From Ctenosaura bakeri (lineage: Eukaryota; Chordata; Lepidosauria; Squamata; Iguanidae), in the NCBI GenBank assembly GCA_948474755.1, contig CAOLHI010000019.1, positions 620,001 through 684,000 on the forward strand: a stretch of 64,000 nucleotides of DNA, given 5' to 3'. Both the position numbers and the translations under genes were made by a program. Below the pieces are notes generated by a model. That model worked only from the letters and a program-made list of their open reading frames with translations. It had not been told where the DNA came from and ran no database searches. Below are positions 37,601 through 49,300 of the stretch, one piece after another. Positions within the stretch are counted from its first letter, which is position 1. Every line of letters begins with the position of its first letter.

Positions 37601-40600
37601 TTAGAGGAGTTTGGATCTTGGTGGTTTACAACTCCCACTGTCCCTTACCCTTGGCCATACTGGCTGAAACTTAAGGGAGTTTAAATTCAAAATATATGGA
37701 AGGTCAAAGTGTCCTCACTCTTATCTTAGTGTCAGTATTCTTCTGAATACCAGATACATGGTGGACTAGATGGAATTAATCCAGTTATAATGCTTCTTAA
37801 TTTTCACAAAGTTTCCCAGAAAGATACCGATTCCTTTTTTTACAGCTCAAAACAATTTGTTGATCTGCACAAACGGTATAATATTTATGAGCTTCTACTC
37901 AGGAAAATAAATTGTCACATTTTGGGCAGGGAGTTAATACTTTCATTGGAAGCTTCAAATGGAAGTTTTCTGACATTTCCAGACAGATATGATTCACATT
38001 AAAATGTATCTTTATATTATCTTGATTTTTTTCTTGCGGGTATTTGAAGAGATATCATTATGTTTTGCATCCATAGCCTGTACTGATAATGAAGGGCATC
38101 CTCACTCTGCTGGAGAGATTTGGAATGGCTCCAATAAAGGATGCTGCATGTATAAATGTTTGGAGAATGGAAGCATTATTTCTATAGAGCCTGAATGCAA
38201 AAAAGAGCCACCCCCAATATGTAGGCGGGAGGGTGAAGTGATTATTAATGTAATTGAAGAACGAGCTTGCTGTCCAAAGAAAGTCTGTGGTAGGTAATAT
38301 TTATGAGCTGGTATAACATTCCAGAATTGATCTCTGTGCAGGATTAATGAAAGTTAAACTATCTGACCCATTGCTTATATTCAAAGGAAAGTGATTTCTC
38401 ATGGGTAAAGTCAGTGCTGTGGATTTGGAGAAAAAAACCTGCTAATAAACCATGAAAAGACTTCTCTCAGAGTTGTGATAGAAATGTCCAGTCCACCAGT
38501 GAAGTGACCAATGGTTATAGAAGAATCAAACACCAGTTTGGTCATACCTTCTCATAGAGAGGTGGTGGGTCAAACTAGGTCTTATGCTTTTAAAAAACCA
38601 CAACATTAAGTATATAAATAGGCCAGTCAAGATCTGCTAGGGCTTTTCTTACCGAATCCGCTAGGCAGTGATGTAGACTTGAGTTAATTTATTCGGACTC
38701 AAGTAACTTCAGTGAGTCAACTTGGACTTGACTTGGTCATAAATGATGCATTGACTTGACTCTTGACTTTTATATTTTTAGTGACCAACTTGCTGCCCTT
38801 GGTTCAGTAACAAAATACAGTCATCCAGAAACCATACAGCTTTAAACAATGCTTCAATCTCCTTTTTGCCTACTGGTATGTGATGATCTGTCTCAAGCCA
38901 AAATTGTGGGTGCACATCTTAGAAGGGAACAGCAAACACCTTAGGCAATGGCCTTGAGACGGGATTGAGGTCTGCTCAGCAGCCTGTCCTTGTTTCATAT
39001 TGGAACAACCTTCTAAAACTTTTCCTAGGAGCAGAAGACAAGACTTGCCTCCAGAGTGCAGGGCGTGTTTCTCAGAGGGAAACAGCAAATGTGTTAGGCG
39101 ATGGGCTTGAGGAAGAAGAATCATTCTTCCTAAATTCTTTGAAGGTTCAGTAATGGGAGGTAAGAAGGATCCTATTCCTCACTTCTGTAAAATTCTCAAG
39201 CTGCAGAAATGGGAAATCAAGAAGGATCCTCTTCCCCACTTACAAAGCTGCAGACGCTTGTATGCACCCCACCACCACCACCACAACATCCTTTTTTCTG
39301 TTAAAGTTGGCTCCCAAACTTGAGACTTGACTTGAAAGTATCTTGCAAGACCCTGTGACTTGCCCTGAGACTTGAGGGTAGAGACTTGAGACTTGGAGTA
39401 AAAAACTTAAATACATCATTGCCTCCAGGGATTCTTAAAAGTGGAATCTGGATAGGTTTTCTCTGGAATCACAAACCAATCTCTTGAATATATTTGCTGG
39501 GAGAACCATTATGCTGCAGTGCTGAAATGGGATTTGAGAGATAGAAGTTTAGGTTCTCACTGTGCCATGAAATTCACTGCGTGATGCTACACAAAACACT
39601 TGTCTTAGCCTGACCTACTTCAAAATGGTGTTATGAGGAGAAAATGAGGATGAAAGCAGGCATGTATGATGTCTTGAGTGCACGAAAGAAAGAAAGAAAG
39701 ATCACGAAGCATTCCAGGAGTACCCAAATGAACAGCTTAACCTCTGATCTTCTCGCTGTGTGCTGTGTTCCCAGCAATAAAGAAAGCTTTCCTTAGCATG
39801 TTGATGATTCTCCACTACATGTTCAAGCTTTTCTGCTTCCATTGCAATGTGATCTGTAATATTTGCTATCATAAGTATTTTTTCATGACATTGGCTCTTA
39901 GGCTTGAGTTGATGTTATTATAATTTGTTCACACCCTCCATTTATTTTGTGCAAATAAGGATTACCTCAATATATAAAATTATTGACTACAGTCAGATAA
40001 ATAATAAATCTAGAAGTTTATTTGGTATAAAATTTATATTCAAAACTGGAAAATGAAAAGTTCATTTTTCTTTGAAGCATCTTCATTTTCAGGAGAGTGT
40101 TGGGTAGTAGTATACTTAAAAAAGCCATCTTTATTTTTATTTTTAGAATGCAACATGACTCTGTGTGACTCTATCATACCAAAGTGTAAAAATATGGAAA
40201 AATTGGTAGTGGGATACAGTCTGCATTCCTGTTGTCCTCAGTACAGATGTGGTAAGTGATAAACTGAAAGTATTACTTTGAGAAACAATGTTTTACTAAA
40301 TATGCACAGGGCTTTTAAGCATAATTAATTAATTATATTTTACTAGATTTTTTTTTATATTCAGAATGTGACCCATCAGCATGCCCCAATGCTTCCCGTC
40401 CAGAATGCAGAGAAGACCAGTTTATTGTTGAAGCAAAACAGGAAGATCCTTGTTGTTTCTCCTATTTGTGTGGTAAGGAGCCTTCTCTGTTTTGATAGTT
40501 CTGTGAATAAACAAGGAACTGTAGAATAACCATGAATAAGAGCTAAGGTAGACTTTACTATTTAAAGTGGAATGAAAAATGTCCTTGATTTAAAGTGGTG

Positions 40601-43600
40601 GAATGCAGATGCTGTGAACTTTGAATAATGTGCACAAATTTTTCTCCTCTGTGCCTAAAAAAATTAGGATTGCAAATTCATCTTTAAGTCTGTTTTAGAC
40701 AATTCAGCCATTTAAGCGATTTTAGTTGTAAAATCAATGGACTTTATATAAGTGATGACTAACAAATCCCATTCATTTCAATGGGTCCACTCTGTTTGGT
40801 ACTAACATGGGATTAAGCCTATGGCCACCTGACAAATGGTTAGGTGGCAATTAAGGGGAAGCCAGAAGTATTTGGTCTCTTAGCAAAGGCAATGTAATAC
40901 AGTCGCCCCTCCACATTGGAAGAGCTTTGGGCACAGAACCATCGTGAAAGTGGAAAAACTGCAAATAACTCCCCCCCCGGTGATTCCCCCTCCCATTCCT
41001 TTGCCTCTGACCCTTGCACTCTGGTGAGAAATAAAAAGAGACGGTAAAGGGCTTAATGGTAATTTCTTCTCAGAAGAAAAAGAGCTGAGCACTGAGTTCT
41101 AGCATTCTAGATACTGCTGGTTGCTATCTTGAGAAAGGAGATTCCTCCCAGAGGGAAGGGGTAGAAGCAAGGAGAGCACCTGACCAATCAGTTGCCATTA
41201 CACAGCCGAATGTGCAGCCACGTGGCAGAGAGGACAAGCCTCCAGCAGTGGGAGGAGGTTTTGTTCACCCAAAAGGAAGAAAAAATCCAGTTTAAACACA
41301 AGCCTGGGGTGAGGAATACAAGGGTATGAGAGGAGGAGAATGGGGGAGGGGGGAGTCCAGGATGTGCCTCTCAAATAATCAAATTGATAAAGGTCAGACC
41401 CACAAATGAGGAGAGAAGACTGTAGCTTTTTTTCTTCTCTCTTCTCTCCTTCTACCTTGCAGCCTAATGAATGGAATGGCTGCCACTGCCTGACATTAGG
41501 AGACAACCCTTTGGTTGATGTTTTAGGAGAGCCCTGCTTCTCTTCTCCCCCTCTGATTTGCATCCTCACTGGCTGTTCCTAGGTAACAGTAAAGGGAAGC
41601 CAGAGGTTGCTGCCCTTCTCAGCAGAAGTGATGGAATAGTCTTGTTTCTCTCTGCTCCCTCTGTTCTGCCAGAGGGAATGGCTGCTGGCTGAATGACAAC
41701 TGTAGGGAAATCCTGAGAAGAAATTACCATTAAGCCCTTTACCTTCTCTTTTTATTTCTCACCAGAGTGCAAGGGTCAGAGGCAAAGGAATGGGAGAGGG
41801 ATCGCCGGGGAGGGGGGGAGTTATTTGCAGTTTTTCCACTTTCACGATGGTTCTGTGCCCAAAGCTCTTCCAAATGTGGAGGGGCGACTGTATTACATTG
41901 CCTTTGCTAAGAGATCAAATACTTCTGGCTTCCCCTTAATTGCCACCTAACCATTTGTCAGGTGGCCATAGGCTTAATCCAATGTTAGTCTCTTCTGTAA
42001 TGAAAGAGTCCTGTTTCTCTTCTGCTCTACAAAATGAAAGAATGTCTACCATGAAGTGAGAGCTCAGGGAGGGGCTTGTACAGATTAAGATGACTACTGT
42101 ACATTTGACCCTCCATATTCATTGATTTGATTATTTGCAAGTTTCTCTAACCCCTCTCCCCTCCCGCCTCAAGCACCTCTTTTCTGGAAGGACCTTCTCT
42201 TTCAGCAGCTCCAATCAGGCTGTGCACTCTTTGAAAATGCACCTCTGATCCTCCTCCTCCATCAACCACTAACTGGCCAGCAAAGAACGGATCATAGCCC
42301 AATTTCCCACCACAAGCTCTCCTCTGTTGCCTCGCCCACACCCAAGGAAGAAGATGGGCGAGAGAGAGGAAGTATATGACCACCATGCTGACTCACCTCT
42401 TTCCTCTCTCTTTTCCTTGACCTGGTTTGGACCCGGAGTGCCTGCACTTCCCACCATGCCTTGCCCCCTCCCCACTCTCTCTTTCTTTCACACACATACA
42501 TTTTGATATTTGCTGTTTTCTCTTACCCTGGCAAATGTGGAGGGCCAACTGCATTTGTTAATTTTATATCGTTTGATGACTATTGCAGTTGTCAGGCAGT
42601 AGGATTGAGAGGGGATCTAGCTACTTTTATTTACTATTGTTCAGAAACTGCACATTGAGAAGAGGCAGGAAAATGACTATGGGCAGCTAGATTTGAAAGT
42701 AATTGTAAATTTAAAAATAGCCTTCAGGATAGGGCAGAGTAGCAAAGGTAGTTTCAAGAGATGAATAAAAGACATTTAACTAAATGTTGGTCAAAATCTG
42801 AGATGCCTGCAAAATCCATATGAAGTTTAAAAAAAAAAAAGGAAGCCAACATTTGTCGTTGTTAGTGACAGTTTGAAACATTACCTGAAATATTAAAGAA
42901 CCATCAAGAAGCAAATGCAATATAATTTAAAACTGACATTTGAATTATATTCTCTTGCAGTTTGTGAATCCTGCATCGAACCTATCCCACTGTGTAATGA
43001 AGGGGAAATTCTCACCGTAGACCGTAGCACTACACACTATTGTTGTCCTCATTACCACTGTGGTATGGTTTGCTTTGTTAATATAGCTTGGATTGGATGA
43101 AGATGACTGTTATTCTTTTTAAGAGGAAGGGAAAGTATTGTTCAGTGCACAATCACAAAAGCCAAGCAGTATGATCATTATGAAACCTGATTACTTTTCT
43201 TTACAGAATGTATAAAGAATGACATTTTGGGATGAGTCGAGAAAGTGGAAAGATTATCTTAAGCATAATGCAGGCATTTAAAAATCTAAGTATTCAGAGA
43301 TTGTGACTACTTCACTCTCCAACTCAGCCACTGATCAGGAAGATCTAAGGGTTGATTGTAACCATACAGGAGGTCCTGATTCAGGAGTGTGAACATGGTA
43401 ACAGCCATCTCTGCAATCAGGAAACCTAGTGTATGAGTATTACACAGTTGCGGCAGCTGTTTGTCAGTTTAAGTACCATGACTGAATCCTATAGGATACT
43501 GAGATTTGTAGTTTGAGAAAGCACTTATAATTTGCTGCTAGAGAACTCAAGTGCTGTAGTTTAAGGTAGTGAGTGCACCAGCACTTTCCAGCAAAGAATT

Positions 43601-46322
43601 CTACATTCCTTACTTCAGGATTCTGTAAAATGAAGCTATGCCTGCTAAAGTGCATCCTGCTGATATACCTGGGTAGTGTTGATACGGTCTAAGTTTCCCA
43701 GTTGCAGAGAACTTTGTTATCATATTCAAATGAATATGACTACAGTTCTCCTTTTATATCTTCTTTCTCAACACTGGCAGATTGGAACAAGAAGGCAGTT
43801 TTATATGCGTGCCAATAGCCTATCCATGCTTGGACTTGTTGAATGTTTTCATAGACTTAATTCTTATAAAAATTATCAGGTGACTGCCATACGTCTCAGA
43901 ATCACTTATAAACGCAGCATATTGTCTTTTGCTGTTGTTGTTGTTGTTGTTGTTGTTGTTACTGCTGCTATATTTATTTATATCCTGCCTTTCTCCCAAA
44001 AGTACAATATAGATGAAAACACACAAATAGTGAATATTAAAATAGAATTAATCTATTCACCTATTAAAACAATTTAATCCATGCTTATAAAGATAAAAAG
44101 CAATTTAAAACAGCTCAGTTTACAATACCACTTTAAGCCCTTTCTTTAAAACCTTGGTCTTTGCCTGATGAAGGAAGGACAGCAAGAAAGAAACCATTCT
44201 GGACTCTCTAAGAAGGGAGTTGCAGAGTCTGGGGACAACCACAGAGAAGGCCCTGTCTCATGTCCCCAATAACCACGCCTGTGATGGTGTTGAGATTGAG
44301 AGAAGGGCCTCTCCTGAGAATCTCAGGACCCAAGCACGCTCATGTGGGGGTCTGCCAAATAGCCGTGACATGAGCCTTATAGGGCTTTATAGGTCACAAC
44401 CAGCACTTTGAATTGTACCCGGAAACAAACTAACAGCCAGTAGAGCTGTTGCAGCAAGGGAGCTGTATGGTCCCTATAACCTGCCATGGTTAGCCCTCTG
44501 GCTATAGCAATTTGTACAGTGAAACCCACTTCAAAGGCAGTCCAATGTTGTGTGCCTTACAGTAGCCAAATAGGATGTAACTAAGGTTTGTGATGTAAAT
44601 ATGGTATGTGGACAGATCTGGTATCTCAAGGAATGGACACTGTTGGTACACAACCTTTAAATGTGCACAAGCCATGGCAGCAATCTGGGCCTCCACTTTC
44701 AAAGCTGAATCCAGGAGCACACCCAAACTGTGAACTTGTGTCTTCAGAGGGAATGTAACTCTATCGGAATCTCTACTCCCTGATCTGCCTTTTGACAAAC
44801 CAGGAACACCTCTGTCTTGTCTGGATTAGGTTTAGTATCTGGCTTCATCCAGTCCATTACTAATGACAGACACTGGTTTAGAATCAAGACAGCCTCCTTG
44901 ATTAGAAGTGGAAAGGAGTAGCAGACTGCATGTCAATTGTATAATGATGGCTTCAGACCTCAAACGCTGAACTACTTCCCCCACCAGATTCATGTTTAAT
45001 ATATATTGCTTTCAGTCGAAGATATTAATGTAGTGTTTAAGCTTCACACCAGCCCTTTAAGGTACTTCCAGTGGACAGTATAGTGACTTATACAAGGTTA
45101 CTCTGTGAACTGCAAAATTAAGCGAAGAATTGAATTAGAAATCCAGTATTCTAGCCACTCTACATATTCTGTGCATACTTGATAGTATAAAATTCACATC
45201 ATCTCTAACCAAACCTGAAGAACAACAACAAAAACTTGACAACTGTTCACACCAGCACAGTTTTTGAGTTTTTATACCTGAAGCAACTGTCTCTTGTGTT
45301 ACCTAGCACATTCATTTTGAATCTGTGTAAAGGGGTATTTCAACAGTAATTTTTGTTATGCTTCAAAAAAGCCAAAAATTCCATTAGGGATGTCGAATCT
45401 CTTAATTATGGTTAAAATAACTCCTTTAGCTCATGACCCTTTCATTTAAGGTAGCAACTACAAATAACAAAGACATTAAGGAAAGGTCTTGGGTGCTGGA
45501 CAACTTTTCCTGGGGAATTATGGGAATAATCTTTAACACTTAATTTTTCTTCCTGTAGTCTGTGACGAGACTCTCTGTCGCTTGCCCCTTCTGAATTGTT
45601 CTGTTGATATGAAGCTGATGAAGAAAAGAATACCAGGACAGTGTTGTCCAGATTGGACTTGTGGTATCTGTCACTTGTTTCTCTTTCAATTACTTGAAGT
45701 AACAATTTATGATCTGTTTTTCATCTTACATGGTTACATTGATCTTTATATTGTTTTTCTCCCACCCACTTTGCTTTCTTTGTGCAGACTGTGACTGTGA
45801 AAATTTGACTATACCAGCTTGTAAACTGGTAAGAAATATTTGGTTTAGTTATTACCACATTATGTCTTAAAAGTTTTAAAGTTATCCCTGCTTTTTATTT
45901 TGTAGCTTTTTTGAAGCTGTCATCCGTACTACAGTCCTCCTTCCACATTTAACCTTCACAAATTTGATTATTTGTGAGGCATACATATGCCTTCCCTCCC
46001 ATTCTCCTCTTCCCATTCCCTTGTGTTTGCCATCTGCGGAAAAGGAAGGCAAGTGCACCCAGGCAAGAGGCAAGGGAATGGGAAAGAGAGCATGAGGTGA
46101 GTTATTTGTGGGTTTTCCACTTTTGCAAGAGTTCTGCACTTCAAATTTTTGCGAAAGTGAAGAGTCCACTGTATCATCATACACAATAGCATAGTAGTTG
46201 TATTTGACATTAGATACATGATTGTATCAGCAGATTAAGTAGAATATGTGATTGTGCAGACCTCCAAACCTGGACAGGATACAAAAATAATGTGCATACA
46301 ACTTGTAATGCCTATGAAAAGC

Positions 46323-46360
<38 letters not shown>

Positions 46361-49300
46361 GAGTGGGTATATTATTAAACTGTATGTCTGTTATTTGGTA
46401 TTGTTGTAATTTGTTTATCTTGCCCAGGATCCATCCAGGAATATATGCTGGTAAAATCACTTCCATCAGGAGAATGGGGAAAATCTTCTCTCCCCACTGC
46501 TGCCCATACACCCAAATGCTTCAGAGGGCTGCACCTTCTAGAATTCTTTCAGTGCCTTTTTGAGGGCAGAAAGAAGGGATTGGGAAGAAATATTTGTCAC
46601 GTTTGTGCCAGCATGTGCCTTTGGCCTTTAGAGTTAATTATGCATTTTTCTTTTGGATGAAATTATGTTTTTGTTTTTAGGAGATTGGACATACATGATG
46701 CTGAATTGTTTAAACTTTTTTTTTTAATATTGCAGGGAGAAGTTCTGAGAATAGATTCTAATGTTTCTAGCATGTGTGGATGCCCTCAGTACACTTGTGG
46801 TATGTATATCTCTCTTATGTTTAATATTTTTCATTTTTGGTTTTAATAAATGCTTATTTCTACTTTAAAACCATCTCTTGAATTCTCTGTAATCTTAAAT
46901 ATCTGCATGTAAATGAGAAGAAGAGAATGAGAATAAAAATATTCCAAATCAACTGTATCTTCTGTCTTTTAGCCATAATACGTTAGAAGTTGTTAACAAA
47001 TGCTATTCCACATATATCCCATTGGGGTCAAAAGATAAGATATGCATTAGAAAATAAAAAAAATTGTCTAAGTAAAACTTTTATAACTGTAGTCATGTTA
47101 AATGAAGAAATCCAAATACTCTTGTATAGAGTGCAAAATATAGTTGGGTCCACCTTTCAATGCAAAGTAGAGATATAATAGATCAACTGCAATCTGAAAT
47201 TATTCCTGGCAGAATTTCAGTTAGATGTACTTCTGAATGTATTCCCCATAGAATCATGCACATTTTAGTGGAATTTATGTATAATGTAACATAGTGGCCT
47301 ATGTGTATCATTGTGCACAAGTGTATTTTCATTTTGTGTGCATACATTTGAGAAAAAGACAGAGGGATTGAGAGCGGCCCTTTCTGCACCTTACCTCTTT
47401 CCAGTGTGGCAGTGTGGGGATCACGCGAGCAGCCTATCCCCTCTGCTTTGGCTTTGCAGCTGCTGCCTGCTGGCCAGGAGGCAGTGTGGGGGCTCCACCT
47501 CTTCCTCCGCAGCGCAGCCGGGCATTTTCCCAGGTTGTGCTGGGGAAGGAAGTGCGAGGGCCACATTTCCGGGGGCTTTGCATGCACAGTAAGTGCATGT
47601 GGGGCCCCAGAGTAATGCGTGATTGTGCACCATTTTCAGCTACAAGCCAAAAATGAAATAGTGTGTGATCAGCACCTGCCGGCCCTGGCAGCGTCGCACG
47701 ATTGTGAGGACGTCATCTGAAATGGTCCTTGCAATCGCGCGATGCTCTGGAGATCCTTTCACATGGCAAATGCCATGCAAAAATGGCCAGAGAGAGAGAA
47801 TAAGTGTTCATGTGGGAGGGAGAGGTGTTATGAAAAGTGCCTTATAAATGACAATGCTTTTTAAGTATAATTAGTTTTTACAGGTTCAAATGTGTAACAT
47901 TTTATGACACAAGTGTTTTTGGTTTTGTTTTGTTTTTTTTTGCATTAGAAAAGGACAATGTCTGTCTGTTCCAAGAAGTAACCATTTTGAGCCCTGGGCA
48001 ATCCATGATTCAGTATCTGGATGGAGATCTTTGCTACACAGCAAAATGTACACAAGAGAGAGACCCCAGCACAGGATTTCATGCTATGAATCTGACAGTA
48101 GTAAACTGTTCCCAAAAATGTGAAGCTGTAAGTTTTGCTAATGTACAGGAGAGAAGTTATTTTTGAGTTGCCCTTGAAATCCATTCAAAATAGTAGGCAA
48201 TATCATGACAAGTGTTTTATGTCAAGGATGGGAACTGTGTAGGTCAGCAACTCCTAATATTTCTGGTATTCAGAGGGGGGTTGCCTTTGCCTTTCTCTGA
48301 GGCTGAGAGAGTACAACCTGACTAAGGTCACCCAGTGGTTTTCCATGGCAGAGTTGTAGTCCAGTTGTCAAACCACTACACCATCATGGCTGTACTGGCT
48401 GAAATTTCTGGAAATTGCAATCCAACTACATCTGGAGAGCAGCATAATTCCAAGCCCTATTTAAAGTTTTGCTTCAAGTCAAACCCTCCTCCTGAGTAGA
48501 GTTGGGCAACTGGGACTGTTGTGAGGAAATCATTTTCACCTCCAAAGGCCTCCCCCAGGATGTATTGCCTGTGGAAACAAAGGAAGATAGACAATACCAC
48601 AACTGCAAGAAGAAGTCCTCAAATTTAGGGATGGCTGGACTTTAGGGATGCTTTGTGGTAAATTGCCACTCCTGGAGGTATCCAGGAATAGCAATTGACT
48701 GTTTAGGCCAGTTTTTTAAACTAGAGGAGCCTAGGTAATTCTGGGGTAACTCTAGGACCCACATAAAAGTTCTTAGGGCTGCATACAGCTTAGAGGGTGC
48801 ATGATACCTATCCTGCTTTAGAATCTGATACATACCCTGAATTAAGGTAATCTTAATGATAGTCTAGAAATGGACAATATAACAAACTGGTTAAATGCTT
48901 CTGAATTCCTAGCTTCTGAAGTCCTCCATGCAGCCACATGAGAGGTAAAGATCCTACTGCAGCACATTCTTGTAACAGTAAACTATGATTTCACAATGTT
49001 TTAAACCAGTCAAATGAATATATAACCTAAATGAGAAAATTCCTTGTCATAATTGTTCCAAAGGCTAATGGTAGTAAGTTTCAATATAGTTGCCATCACA
49101 GCTATTAAATATAGATAAAATAACCTGACTACAATTAGCTGTATGTATTTGAAAATGATATAATAATGTCAGTATGGATTTTTTTTAAAAAAAATTTCTC
49201 TGTATTTAACAGCACCAAGTATACGTTCCTTCTCTTAGTCAGCATTCTTGCTGTGGCTCTTGCATAAATGTGTCATGTCCCTTTGATACTGGCAATGGAA

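Noticed and set aside
41198..42501. Minus-strand ORFs of 68 to 123 codons
   Set aside because: They overlie pogo-like MITEs and the inverted duplication; no protein family is recognisable.
43820..44077. ORFs with Asn or Val runs
   Set aside because: The runs come from a (TTG)n microsatellite.
47183..47656. Long ORFs on both strands
   Set aside because: They coincide with the GC-rich element at 47376-47788, whose related copy is at 10056-10407.
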